Notes: a model not told the origin generated them from the letters alone. Positions 24,656 to 33,256 are shown, counted from the first letter of the stretch. The stretch: DNA of 64,000 nucleotides from Ruminococcus sp. UBA1409 (GCA_002305045.1 DBPX01000016.1:245872-309871); one strand, 5' to 3'. Numbers and translations are program-made.

Positions 24656-26974
24656 ATGCTCTACGCACCAAGGCCAAAATCAGCTAAAATCAGCGAATAC
24701 TTCCTTGAAAACGGCTCGCTGATACTAAGATCCGAGGCGCAGACTCTGAGGCTCACCCCGGTCAGCGATAAAATCCTTAGAATCTCGGCTCTGCCTGACG
24801 GCGTCCCAAGCGACGATATCCCTCCCGAGATACTTCCATATTCTAATAGCTGCGAGTTCAAGCTGTCCCGGGACGGTAAGAGCATATCCTTTTCCTCCGG
24901 GGAGCTTAAGGCTGTAATCTCAGAGGAAACCGGGTCTATAGAATACTTCGGACCGTCCGGACTGTATCTTAGGGAGGCTAAAAGGGAGTCAAGGCTTTTT
25001 GACGGCTACAAGGCAAAGCGCCGCTTCGGAGGAAGCACAAAAAAGGTTATGACGGCGGACGGTGAAAAGACTGTCGTAGTCTCCGGCGAGGAGGAGATTA
25101 TCGGCGATTTCTATCACACATGGCTAAGGCTTTGCTTCTCCACCGACGAGGCTATTTACGGTCTTGGTCAGCATGAGGAGGGCTTTTCCGACCTCCGTGG
25201 GAAAACCGTTTATTCATATCACGCAAACAGGAAGATAGCGATACCTCTTTTGGTCTCGACAAAGGGCTGGGGCATACTCATGAGCACCGAAAGCCCTATC
25301 ATCTATAACGACAACGAATACGGCAGCTACATCTACTCCGAGACGGTAAAGCAGCTTGACTTTTACTTTCTGGCAGGAGGCTCCCCGGACGGCGTAATAG
25401 CTCTTTACAGACAGCTCACAGGAAAGGCGGGGCTTTTGCCCAAGTGGGCATTCGGCTATATGCAGTCAAGGGAGAGATACGAAAGCTTCTCTGAGCTTTT
25501 GGACATCGCAAGGGAGTTTATAAGCCGCAAGATCGGAGTCGACTGCCTTATTCAGGACTGGTGCTCCTGGCCGCAGGGCGAATGGGGACAAAAATCCTTC
25601 GACCCCGTCTCCTACCCAGACCCGGATAAAAATATAGATGAGCTTCACAGCCTTGGGGTTAAGCTTATTTTGTCGATATGGCCAAACCCCGCTCCCTCGA
25701 CCGGAGATTACGCCGAGCTTGACAAAAACGGCGAGCTTCTTATAACCAAGGATTTTTACAACTCCTTAGACCCATGCGCCAGAAAAACCTACTGGAATCA
25801 GCTTGAAAGGGGTCTTTACCGCTACGGCGTGGACGGCTGGTGGTGCGACAACAGCGAGCCGTTCTCTCCTGAGTGGAATCTTATGATAAGAAAGCCGGAG
25901 TGTAAGGCTTACGACGATTTCATCCTTGCCGGATGCGACAGGCTCCCTCCCGACAGGCTTCTTGCATACCCGTTCCATCACGCCCAGGCAGTCTACGAGG
26001 GTCAGCGAAATGTCACCGACCAAAAAAGGGTTGTAAATCTTACAAGATGCGCCTATTCCGGGAGTCAGCGATACTCCTGCATACTCTGGTCGGGAGACAT
26101 CTGTGCAAGCTGGGATACCCTTAAAAAGCAGGTGGCGGCGGGAACGATGTTTTCAGCCTCGGGACTTCCCTACTGGACCGTGGACATAGGCGGCTTCTTC
26201 GTCAAAAACTCTGTCAGCTGGTACTGGAAGGGAGATTACGACTCCCCGGAAAGCGACAAGGCATACTGGGAGCTATACCTAAGATGGTATCAGTGGGCGG
26301 CGTTCCTGCCGATATTCAGAGCGCACGGCACCGACCTCAAAAGAGAGCCGTGGGTATTTCAGGACAGTGGCGACACACGCTTTTACGACGCTATGCTAAA
26401 GGCAAACAGGCTGCGCTACAGCCTTATTCCGTACATCTACTCTGCCGCTGCAATGGCTTACTTCGAGGACGGCTCGATAATTAAGCCTCTTGGCTTTGAC
26501 TATCCCGACGACCCTGTCGCCCGCTCGCTTGGAGGTCAGTATATGTTCGGCAAGAGTCTTATGGTCTGCCCCGTAACTGAGCCGATGTACTCCCATGAGG
26601 CAGAGCCGGGCTGTGACAGGACGGTAAGGGTATATCTTCCCGCCGGAGGCTGGTATCACTTCTTTACCGGCGCTTACTACGAGGGAGGAGGCTGGATAGA
26701 TGTAAGCGCTCCGCTTGACAGCATTCCCGTCTTTGTAAAGGAAGGAAGCGTCCTCCCGATTGCAAAGGAGTCCTGCCGTGTTCTTCCCAAGGAGATTATA
26801 ACCTATCGGGTGTACCCCGGAAGGGACGGCTGCTTCAGTCTTTACGAGGACTCGGCAGACGGCTACGGCTACGAAAGAGGCGAATATTCGATTACTAACA
26901 TCGTGTGGGATGACAAGCTTAAGACGCTCACTGCCTCAGATTCAAGAAAATTAAGCTATATAATAGTCGGGTGA
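24656..26974 (+). CDS. GH31-family alpha-glycosidase (alpha-xylosidase/alpha-glucosidase)
   Basis: GH31 retaining enzymes release alpha-xylose or alpha-glucose. The 772-residue protein has the N-terminal galactose-mutarotase-like sandwich (about residues 1-245, with YGLGQHEEGF), a TIM barrel beginning near LPKWAFGYMQSRERY, and C-terminal beta domains (VYLPAGGWYHFFTG). The nucleophile is Asp398 in DGWWCDNSEPF and the likely acid is Asp481 in WSGDICASW. The sequence style around IQDWCSWPQGEWGQ is closer to bacterial alpha-xylosidases than to starch-active members, but this is a judgement. No signal peptide. AAAGGAGG precedes the ATG. Co-transcribed with GH43. Confidence 0.92.
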   Translation: MLYAPRPKSAKISEYFLENGSLILRSEAQTLRLTPVSDKILRISALPDGVPSDDIPPEILPYSNSCEFKLSRDGKSISFSSGELKAVISEETGSIEYFGPSGLYLREAKRESRLFDGYKAKRRFGGSTKKVMTADGEKTVVVSGEEEIIGDFYHTWLRLCFSTDEAIYGLGQHEEGFSDLRGKTVYSYHANRKIAIPLLVSTKGWGILMSTESPIIYNDNEYGSYIYSETVKQLDFYFLAGGSPDGVIALYRQLTGKAGLLPKWAFGYMQSRERYESFSELLDIAREFISRKIGVDCLIQDWCSWPQGEWGQKSFDPVSYPDPDKNIDELHSLGVKLILSIWPNPAPSTGDYAELDKNGELLITKDFYNSLDPCARKTYWNQLERGLYRYGVDGWWCDNSEPFSPEWNLMIRKPECKAYDDFILAGCDRLPPDRLLAYPFHHAQAVYEGQRNVTDQKRVVNLTRCAYSGSQRYSCILWSGDICASWDTLKKQVAAGTMFSASGLPYWTVDIGGFFVKNSVSWYWKGDYDSPESDKAYWELYLRWYQWAAFLPIFRAHGTDLKREPWVFQDSGDTRFYDAMLKANRLRYSLIPYIYSAAAMAYFEDGSIIKPLGFDYPDDPVARSLGGQYMFGKSLMVCPVTEPMYSHEAEPGCDRTVRVYLPAGGWYHFFTGAYYEGGGWIDVSAPLDSIPVFVKEGSVLPIAKESCRVLPKEIITYRVYPGRDGCFSLYEDSADGYGYERGEYSITNIVWDDKLKTLTASDSRKLSYIIVG

Positions 26975-26982
26975 CTGCAATA

Positions 26983-27016
26983 AGGGGACTGCGGCAAAAT
27001 GGCGGCGGTCCCCCTG
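26983..27016 (+). terminator. Probable terminator after the GH43-GH31 operon
   Basis: AGGGGAC/GTCCCCCT arms with an inner GC pair and a short T stretch. The T-run is weak. Confidence 0.5.
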
Positions 27017-27119
27017 TTTACATCCTAAAAAGTCGGATTATACGGTATTTTGACGGATATTAAGACAAATTGCCGGGTGAGTTGTTGAGAACTTTTTCAC
27101 TGTTTTTTCGCAAAAAGCA

Positions 27120-27148
27120 CTCACAAATCCTAAATTTCATGCTATAAT
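27120..27148 (+). promoter_or_regulatory. Probable promoter of the activase leader
   Basis: Perfect TATAAT at 27143-27148 with CTCACA 17 bp upstream (27120-27125, 4 of 6 matches). The transcript would carry a leader of about 280 bases. Confidence 0.5.
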
Positions 27149-27170
27149 ATAAATGTATGACTGCACATAG

Positions 27171-27228
27171 GCGAATTGTCGCCTATGCGAATTGTCGCCT
27201 ATGCGAATTATCGCATGTGCGAATTATC
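27171..27228 (+). repeat. Tandem 16-bp hairpin-forming repeats in the activase leader
   Basis: The unit GCGAATTGTCGCCTAT occurs twice exactly, then as GCGAATTATCGCATGT, then as the partial GCGAATTATC. Each unit is self-complementary around ATTG or ATTA; the first forms ATAGGCGA/TCGCCTAT with a 4-base loop. They lie just downstream of the predicted transcription start. Confidence 0.7.
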
Positions 27229-27437
27229 AGGTCTGCACCTTTGAAAGTCCCGACATGCCGTAGGGTCAGGCGGGCTTGGATGATATATTTTAATCTCTTC
27301 AAGCGTCCTTGCTTTTAAGTCCTGGCCATGGGCTTTTTAAGGCGCTTGAGTGTATATACTTTATTGAAGCATTTTTTAATGCCGGAGAATATTTCCACGG
27401 AAAGGAAGCCCTTTTTCTCGGGGCAGCGGTTAAGAGT
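27229..27437 (+). other. Remainder of the long activase leader, no clear gene
   Basis: An open frame from a TTG at 27309 joins the activase in frame, but it encodes no recognised N-terminal extension and lacks a ribosome binding site. I see no riboswitch core I can name. Confidence 0.35.
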
Positions 27438-30400
27438 ATGAATTGCTACAGAGCGGGAATTGATATAGGAAGCACTACGATAAAGCTTGTTATCCTGGGA
27501 GAGGATTCCAGGATGCTGTACGGCGAGTACCGCCGGCATTTTGCGAAAATACAGCCTGCCATGCAGAAGCTTCTAAACGACGCCAAGGCTAAGCTCGGCG
27601 ATTTTGATATGAAGCTTAAAATAACCGGCTCCGGCTCTATTAACCTGGGAAAGGCCCTTAACCTGCCCTTTGTTCAGGAGGTCGCCGCCGTCGCCTCGGC
27701 AATCGAGAGGATGGCTCCCGGGACGGATGTCGCTATCGAGCTCGGCGGAGAGGACGCTAAGATTATCTATCTCACCGGCGGTCTTGAGGAGAGGATGAAC
27801 GGCGTCTGCGCAGGAGGCACCGGCTCGTTTATCGACCAGATGGCGTCACTTCTACAGACCGACGCCGCAGGTCTTAACGAGGAGGCAAGAAGCTACAAAA
27901 GGATTTATCCCATCGCCGCAAGGTGCGGCGTGTTCGCAAAGACGGACATCCAGCCGCTAATAAACGAGGGCGCCGCAAGAGCAGACCTTGCCGCCTCCAT
28001 ATTCCAAGCCGTAGTAAACCAGACGATTTCAGGTCTTGCCTGCGGAAAGCCGATTCGTGGACGGGTCGCCTTTTTGGGTGGACCGCTTCACTTCCTGTCC
28101 GAGCTAAAGGCAGCCTTTATAAGGACGCTTCGGCTCACCGGCGATGAGGCGATAGACCCGGACAGCTCCCATCTGTTCGCCGCAATGGGTGCGGCATTGG
28201 AGGCGGACGACGCTCCTGTCGTCTCCCCCGACAAGCTTATAGACAGGCTTAATCACGGCATAAGTCTATCCTTCGAGTTAAAGCGGCTGGAGCCTCTTTT
28301 CACTGACGAAAGGGAGTTCTCTGAGTTCAAAAAGCGTCACTCGATGGCAGTAGTCAGAAAGGGAGAGCTTGAGAGCTACTCCGGGCTCTGCTTTTTGGGA
28401 ATAGACGCCGGCTCGACAACTACAAAGCTTGCTCTTATCGGAGAGGACGGCGAGCTGCTTTATTCCTATTATGCAAACAACATGGGCTCTCCCGTCATGA
28501 CGGCGATAAACGCCATGAGAGATCTTGGCTCAAAGCTCCCATGCACCGCCTCGATAGCAAGGTCCTGCTCTACCGGCTACGGCGAGTCCCTGCTCAAATC
28601 CGCCTTCAATCTCGACGACGGCGAGGTCGAGACGATAGCCCACACCACAGCGGCGGCATTCTTTGACCCTGAGGTAGACTGCGTTTTGGATATCGGCGGT
28701 CAGGATATGAAATGCATCAAGCTAAAAAACGGCTCGGTGGACACCATCATGCTAAACGAGGCATGCTCCTCCGGCTGCGGCTCGTTTATCGAGAATTTCG
28801 CTCAGTCTCTTGGCTGCACCGCCTCGGAGTTTGCTGGCAAGGCTCTTTTTGCAAAGCACCCCGTAGACCTCGGGACACGCTGCACAGTTTTCATGAACTC
28901 AAATGTCAAGCAGGCTCAAAAGGAGGGCGCCTCGGTCGAGGACATCTCGGCAGGTCTAGCCTACTCGGTGATAAAAAACGCCCTGTTCAAGGTAATTAAG
29001 CTCTCGAGCGCCGAGGAGCTTGGAAAAAACATCGTCGTTCAGGGCGGCACCTTCTTCAATCAGGCGGTTTTGAGGGCGTTTGAGAAGATATCCGGCGCAG
29101 ATGTCACCTGTCCTGATATCTCGGGAATAATGGGAGCCTTTGGAGCGGCTCTCATATCAAGAAGCAGGTATAACGGCGAGAGCACCTCGATGCTCTCCAT
29201 CCCGGATATTCTAAGGCTTGAATACTCCACTACCACTGCGAGATGCAGCGGCTGTCAGAACAGGTGTACTCTCACGATAAACAGCTTCTCCGGCGGAAGA
29301 AAGCACATAACTGGCAACCGCTGCGAAAGAGGTCTTGGGCTTGCCTCGACCGGCGAGAAGGGTCCTAATCTTCCAGCCTACAAGCTAAAAAGGATTTTCG
29401 ACTATCCGCAGCCGGAGTCGGCTCCCAGGGGAGAGATAGGCATCCCACGGGTGCTTAACATCTATGAAAACTACCCGTTCTGGGCAACCTTCTTCGGTCA
29501 GCTAGGCTTTAAGGTCGTGATATCTCCCAGGTCAAGCCACAAGATATACGAGCTTGGAATGGAGAGCATACCCTCAGAGTCGGAATGCTACCCTGCAAAG
29601 CTGAGCCACGGTCATGTCCAGTGGCTGATAGACAACGGGATAAAAACGATATTCCATCCCTGCGTTTTCTACGAGCATAAGGAGAACTCCAGCGCACAGA
29701 ACAACTTTAACTGTCCGATAGTTATTTCCTATCCCGAAAACATAAAGAACAACATCGAGAGTATAATCGACGGCAGTGTTCGCTACATAAGGCCGTTCAT
29801 ATCCTTTGAGTCCGAGAAAACCGCCGCAAGCCGCCTTGTCGAGCTTTGCCGCAGAGAGTGGAGCATCCCCGAGCTTGAGGTCCGTGCGGCTGTACACTCA
29901 GCATGGGAGGAGCAGGCAAGCTGTAAAAAAGACATAAGGCGTGAGGGTGAGCTTGCCATTAGGTGGATGGAGGAGCATTCCCGTCCCGGAATAGTTCTTG
30001 CGGGCAGACCCTATCACATCGACCCTGAGATAAATCACGGAATCCCCGAGATGATTGCCTCCTACAATATGGCGGTTTTAACCGAGGACAGCCTCCCCGT
30101 GCCCGAGTCCCCGGATAATCCTCTTAGAGTGAACGACCAGTGGGTATACCACTCCAGGCTTTACATGGCGGCGGAGTTCGTAAGAGGCAGGCAGGACATG
30201 GAGCTTATTCAGCTAAACTCCTTCGGCTGCGGTCTCGACGCCGTTACAACTGACCAGATGATGGAGATTTTAGAAGGCTCCAACAAGCTCTACACCGTCC
30301 TCAAGATAGACGAGGTTTCAAATCTCGGAGCGGTAAGAATAAGGATAAGAAGCCTTCTTTCCGCCATGGAGCAAAGAAAGCGGATGGGAATACTCCCTCA

Positions 30401-31688
30401 GCCGAAATCTGCGGCGTACAAAAGGACCGTCTTTACAAAGAGGATGAAAAAGGATGGCTACACCATCCTCTGCCCGCAGATGAGCCCGATTCATTTCAGA
30501 CTCATGGAGCCTGTCTTTAAAAGGCACGGCTACAACATCGTGGTGATGGATAATGACAACCGCTCGGCGATAGATGTAGGTCTTAAATATGTCAACAACG
30601 ACGCCTGCTTCCCCTCGATAACGGTGGTCGGGCAGATTATGGACTCGGTGCTGTCGGGCAAGTACGATACCGACCGTTTAGCAATCATCATGTCGCAGAC
30701 CGGCGGCTGCTGCAGAGCCAGCAACTACATAGGCTTTATAAGGCGTGCCCTTGACAAGGCGGGACTCAGCCATATACCGGTTATTTCCCTGAACGCAAAC
30801 GGCATGGAGAAAAACGAGGGCTTTAAGATATCCTTGCAGCTTCTTTTGCAGGCGGGAAAGGCTGTCGTCATAGGCGACCTTATGATGCGCTGCCTTTTAA
30901 GAACAAGACCCTACGAGGCGGTAAAGGGAAGCGCAAACAGCCTCTATGAGAGACTTAGCCGTGAGGCTGAGGATATGCTAGGCGGAAAAGGCTCCGGCAA
31001 GAGCTACTCCGAGCTGTGTAGGGATATCGTCAGGGCGTTTGACGAGCTTAAGCTTTTAGAGGATGTTAAAAAGCCGAGGGTCGGAATAGTCGGCGAGATT
31101 CTTGTAAAGTATATGCCGCTTGCAAACAACCACCTGGTCGAGCTTCTTGAGAACGAGGGCGCAGAGGCTGTCGTTCCCGACCTGATGGACTTTTTGAACT
31201 ACTGCGTATATAACTCGGTTTACAAGTACAAATATCTTGGCAAGAGCAAAGCCTCCTCTAAGCTCTCGCTAGCCGCTATAAAGGCTATGAGGCTTCTAAG
31301 AAAGCCGGCAGTCGACGCTCTTGAGGCGTCAAATAGGTTTGAGCCTCCGCTTAACATAGAGCGAATCGCAGAGCTTGCAAAGCCGATTATCTCGCTTGGA
31401 AACCAGTACGGAGAGGGCTGGCTCCTCACCGGGGAGATGGCAGAGCTTATCCTCTGTGGCGCTCCCAACATAGTCTGCATACAGCCCTTTGCCTGCCTGC
31501 CTAATCATGTAGTGGGCAAGGGCGCGATAAAGGCTCTTAAGGCTGAGTACCCCGAGGCGAATATTGTTGCCGTGGATTACGACCCGGGTGCCTCTGAGGT
31601 TAACCAGTTTAACCGCATTAAGCTTATGCTTACAACCGCACAAAAGCGGCTCGAGGCAAAAAGCGCCCCTGTTAAGGAGACGGTCTAG
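27438..31688 (+). CDS. Giant 2-hydroxyacyl-CoA dehydratase activase-like protein
   Basis: The 1416-residue protein combines two BadF/BcrA-type ATPase domains with a DUF2229-like and a dehydratase-like region. The first ATPase starts YRAGIDIGSTTIKLVILGE, with the Cys-containing ELGGEDAKI and CAGGTGSF. The second begins near residue 340 (CFLGIDAGSTTTKLALIGE) with DIGGQDMKC and SSGCGSFIENFA. A Cys-rich link (CSGCQNRCTL) follows, then segments such as IPSESECYPAKL and ILAGRPYHIDPEINHGIP. Smaller activases inject an ATP-driven electron into dehydratases via a 4Fe-4S cluster; the role of this large form is not established. Homology starts at 27438. No dehydratase genes adjoin; ybaK follows immediately. 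Confidence 0.88.
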   Translation: MNCYRAGIDIGSTTIKLVILGEDSRMLYGEYRRHFAKIQPAMQKLLNDAKAKLGDFDMKLKITGSGSINLGKALNLPFVQEVAAVASAIERMAPGTDVAIELGGEDAKIIYLTGGLEERMNGVCAGGTGSFIDQMASLLQTDAAGLNEEARSYKRIYPIAARCGVFAKTDIQPLINEGAARADLAASIFQAVVNQTISGLACGKPIRGRVAFLGGPLHFLSELKAAFIRTLRLTGDEAIDPDSSHLFAAMGAALEADDAPVVSPDKLIDRLNHGISLSFELKRLEPLFTDEREFSEFKKRHSMAVVRKGELESYSGLCFLGIDAGSTTTKLALIGEDGELLYSYYANNMGSPVMTAINAMRDLGSKLPCTASIARSCSTGYGESLLKSAFNLDDGEVETIAHTTAAAFFDPEVDCVLDIGGQDMKCIKLKNGSVDTIMLNEACSSGCGSFIENFAQSLGCTASEFAGKALFAKHPVDLGTRCTVFMNSNVKQAQKEGASVEDISAGLAYSVIKNALFKVIKLSSAEELGKNIVVQGGTFFNQAVLRAFEKISGADVTCPDISGIMGAFGAALISRSRYNGESTSMLSIPDILRLEYSTTTARCSGCQNRCTLTINSFSGGRKHITGNRCERGLGLASTGEKGPNLPAYKLKRIFDYPQPESAPRGEIGIPRVLNIYENYPFWATFFGQLGFKVVISPRSSHKIYELGMESIPSESECYPAKLSHGHVQWLIDNGIKTIFHPCVFYEHKENSSAQNNFNCPIVISYPENIKNNIESIIDGSVRYIRPFISFESEKTAASRLVELCRREWSIPELEVRAAVHSAWEEQASCKKDIRREGELAIRWMEEHSRPGIVLAGRPYHIDPEINHGIPEMIASYNMAVLTEDSLPVPESPDNPLRVNDQWVYHSRLYMAAEFVRGRQDMELIQLNSFGCGLDAVTTDQMMEILEGSNKLYTVLKIDEVSNLGAVRIRIRSLLSAMEQRKRMGILPQPKSAAYKRTVFTKRMKKDGYTILCPQMSPIHFRLMEPVFKRHGYNIVVMDNDNRSAIDVGLKYVNNDACFPSITVVGQIMDSVLSGKYDTDRLAIIMSQTGGCCRASNYIGFIRRALDKAGLSHIPVISLNANGMEKNEGFKISLQLLLQAGKAVVIGDLMMRCLLRTRPYEAVKGSANSLYERLSREAEDMLGGKGSGKSYSELCRDIVRAFDELKLLEDVKKPRVGIVGEILVKYMPLANNHLVELLENEGAEAVVPDLMDFLNYCVYNSVYKYKYLGKSKASSKLSLAAIKAMRLLRKPAVDALEASNRFEPPLNIERIAELAKPIISLGNQYGEGWLLTGEMAELILCGAPNIVCIQPFACLPNHVVGKGAIKALKAEYPEANIVAVDYDPGASEVNQFNRIKLMLTTAQKRLEAKSAPVKETV

Positions 31689-32171
31689 ATGAAGCCGCAG
31701 GAGAAAAAGACCAACGCCATGCGAATACTCGACTCGCTCAAAATAGGCTACAGCGTCCACAGCCTCGGCGATAAGACCGCAGAAAACGGTCTGGAGGCGG
31801 CAAGGCTTCTTGGCTTGGAGCCGAAAACGGTTTTTAAGACGCTTGTCACCGTCGGGAAAAGCGGACAGCACTATGTCTATGTGCTGCCGGTCTATTCCGA
31901 GCTTGACCTGAGAGCGGCGGCAAGAGCCGTCGGCGAGAAGTCGGTTGAGATGGTTAAATCAAGGGAGCTTCTTCCCATCACCGGCTACATACACGGCGGC
32001 TGTTCCCCTATCGGCATGAAAAAGCAGCTAAGAACTCTTTTTGACTCCTCCGTAGAGCTTCTTGACGAGGTCACTTTCAGCGCAGGGCGGGTCGGCCGTA
32101 TGATAAGGCTATCCGTCTGTGATATAAAAAAGGTCCTGCCATACGAGACGGCGGAGCTTACAGTAAAGTAG
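31689..32171 (+). CDS. ybaK: Cys-tRNA(Pro)/Cys-tRNA(Cys) deacylase YbaK
   Basis: YbaK/EbsC hydrolyses Cys-tRNA(Pro) formed by misacylating prolyl-tRNA synthetase. The 160-residue protein shows the family marks KTNAMRILDSLKI, FKTLVTVGKSG with the catalytic-pocket Lys, YVYVLPVYSELDL, and GYIHGGCSPIGMKKQL. The ATG follows the activase TAG directly with AAGGAG upstream inside that gene, so it is translated from the same message. A terminator follows. Confidence 0.93.
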   Translation: MKPQEKKTNAMRILDSLKIGYSVHSLGDKTAENGLEAARLLGLEPKTVFKTLVTVGKSGQHYVYVLPVYSELDLRAAARAVGEKSVEMVKSRELLPITGYIHGGCSPIGMKKQLRTLFDSSVELLDEVTFSAGRVGRMIRLSVCDIKKVLPYETAELTVK

Positions 32172-32183
32172 CATAAAAGCATA

Positions 32184-32216
32184 AAATCCCCTAGCCAAAA
32201 CGGCTAAGGGATTTTT
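32184..32216. terminator. Bidirectional terminator between ybaK and the cupin gene
   Basis: ATCCC-TAGCC pairs with GGCTA-GGGAT around a short loop, with T-runs on both strands. It separates converging genes. Confidence 0.85.
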
Positions 32217-32239
32217 ACAGTTATTAAGCGCCTGAGGAA

Positions 32240-32593
32240 TCAGTAGGCTATAGCGTCCTCTGCGGTATAGGCGGACAGGGAGCCGCTTTTTACCTGGATG
32301 CAGATATAGCTTATCCCCTCCTCCTTGGAGGCGTAAAGCTGCCTCCTTGAAGCCGGCGGAATCATCAGCCAGTCGCCCTTTGACAGCTCGACTGCTTCAT
32401 CCTCGATGACTGCGCTTCCCTTTCCCGAGAGGATGTAATAAATCTCCTCGTTTTCCTTGTGGGCGTGGACAAAGGGGACGCATCCCCCGGCAGGCAGGTT
32501 GTTAATGCTTATTTCCGCACCAGTTAGGGACAGCCTGTCGTGAAGCTCTGTCCTAGCCTCAGTAGAAGGGGTATACTTTGTGTAGCTTGACAT
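32240..32593 (-). CDS. Single-domain cupin protein
   Basis: The 117-residue protein is one cupin barrel. Motif 1 reads PFVHAHKENEEIYYILSGKG with the His-x-His and Glu metal ligands. Motif 2 reads GDWLMIPPASRRQLY, where the usual His is replaced, so the metal site may be incomplete. Such cupins can be sugar isomerases, oxygenases or sensors; function is not readable. AAGGAGG precedes the ATG. It is driven by a consensus promoter with two inverted repeats and lies just downstream of an Rrf2 regulator gene on the same strand, so regulation by that protein is likely. Confidence 0.88.
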   Translation of the reverse strand: MSSYTKYTPSTEARTELHDRLSLTGAEISINNLPAGGCVPFVHAHKENEEIYYILSGKGSAVIEDEAVELSKGDWLMIPPASRRQLYASKEEGISYICIQVKSGSLSAYTAEDAIAY

Positions 32594-32621
32594 ATAAAAT
32601 CCTCCTTAAAATGGTCAGTGT

Positions 32622-32644
32622 GTTGTAATGACTAATGTTACAAC
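32622..32644. promoter_or_regulatory. Operator-like inverted repeat 1 (start-proximal) of the cupin promoter
   Basis: GTTGTAA, 9 bp, TTACAAC: a perfect 7+7 inverted repeat located just downstream of the -10 box, over the expected transcription start. It is probably an Rrf2-family site (inference). Confidence 0.65.
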
Positions 32645-32647
32645 CTG

Positions 32648-32676
32648 ATTATAGCACAGGGAAGTTGTAATGTCAA
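32648..32676 (-). promoter_or_regulatory. Consensus sigma-A promoter of the cupin gene
   Basis: On the minus strand TTGACA (32671-32676), exactly 17 bp, TATAAT (32648-32653). Both hexamers are perfect, implying very strong transcription when not repressed. Confidence 0.88.
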
Positions 32677-32686
32677 TGGTTACATC
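32664..32686. promoter_or_regulatory. Operator-like inverted repeat 2 overlapping the -35 box
   Basis: GTTGTAA, 9 bp, TTACATC: the same half-site and spacing as repeat 1, slightly degenerate on one arm. It covers the -35 hexamer and overlaps the 3' end of the rrf2 gene. Confidence 0.6.
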
Positions 32687-33107
32687 AAATTTTTATTTTA
32701 TTTTTTATCATCTCAAGAGTCACAGCCCGAAGCTCGCTCTCCATGACCCTCTGAATCCTCTCAAGCTCCCCTCCCAGCGCAGAGTGTATGCTCCTGCCCA
32801 CGGGACAGCTTTTATTTGGGTTCTCATGAAAATGAAAAAGACCATCGTCCCCGACGCACCGAGAGGCTAGGTATATGTCGAAAAGGGTTATCTCATCGGC
32901 GGATCTTGCGAGCGTGGCTCCCCCTGTTCCCCTCGCTATCAGGACAAGACCGGCAGCCTTTAGCTCTCCTAAGAGCCTTCGCACGACTACCGGGTTGATA
33001 TTTATGCTCCTGGCAAGAAAATCGCTTGTGACCTTTTTTGTATCGCTGAATAGGTCTATGCAAAGAAGAATATGCACGGAAAGCGTAAATCTGCTTGATA
33101 TCTGCAT
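32685..33107 (-). CDS. Rrf2-family transcriptional regulator (YwnA-like)
   Basis: Rrf2 proteins are winged-helix dimers, several of which sense iron-sulfur clusters, nitric oxide or redox state. The 140-residue protein has the helix-turn-helix (FLARSININPVVVRRLLGELKAAGLV), the wing GTGGATLARS and the segment LFHFHENPNKSCPVG, typical of the YwnA subgroup. Two Cys (in SRCVGDD and KSCPVG) are present, fewer than the three cluster ligands of IscR or NsrR, so a thiol or non-cluster signal seems more likely. The ATG at 33107 has GTAGGAG 8 bases upstream; the frame opens 3 codons earlier. Probable target: the adjacent cupin promoter. Confidence 0.9.
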   Translation of the reverse strand: MQISSRFTLSVHILLCIDLFSDTKKVTSDFLARSININPVVVRRLLGELKAAGLVLIARGTGGATLARSADEITLFDIYLASRCVGDDGLFHFHENPNKSCPVGRSIHSALGGELERIQRVMESELRAVTLEMIKNKIKI

Positions 33108-33152
33108 TGACACCACTCCTACGGCTTAAGCTGGAATCTGAGTTTTTTATTT

Positions 33153-33181
33153 ATTGTAGCATAAAAGCGCTTAAAAGGCAA
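33153..33181 (-). promoter_or_regulatory. Promoter of the rrf2 gene
   Basis: On the minus strand TTGCCT (33176-33181), 17 bp, TACAAT (33153-33158). The cupin-type inverted repeat is not seen here, so autoregulation is not indicated. Confidence 0.55.
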
Positions 33182-33184
33182 CTG

Positions 33185-33217
33185 TCGGGAGTTAGTGCCA
33201 ATATCCCGAGCTTTTTT
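33185..33217 (+). terminator. Terminator-like hairpin between divergent promoters
   Basis: TCGGGA and TCCCGA arms with a 13-base loop are followed by GC and six T. It lies upstream of the capA promoter, where it could insulate capA from antisense or upstream transcripts. Confidence 0.4.
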
Positions 33218-33227
33218 CGGCATTGTA

Positions 33228-33256
33228 TAGACAAACGCCCCGATTTATGCTACAAT
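33228..33256 (+). promoter_or_regulatory. Promoter of capA
   Basis: TAGACA (33228-33233), 17 bp, TACAAT (33251-33256), 107 bp upstream of the ATG. Confidence 0.5.

Noticed and set aside
27171..27228. Tandem repeats as a CRISPR array
   Set aside because: Units are 16 bp, abut without spacers and are only about four; no cas genes are nearby.
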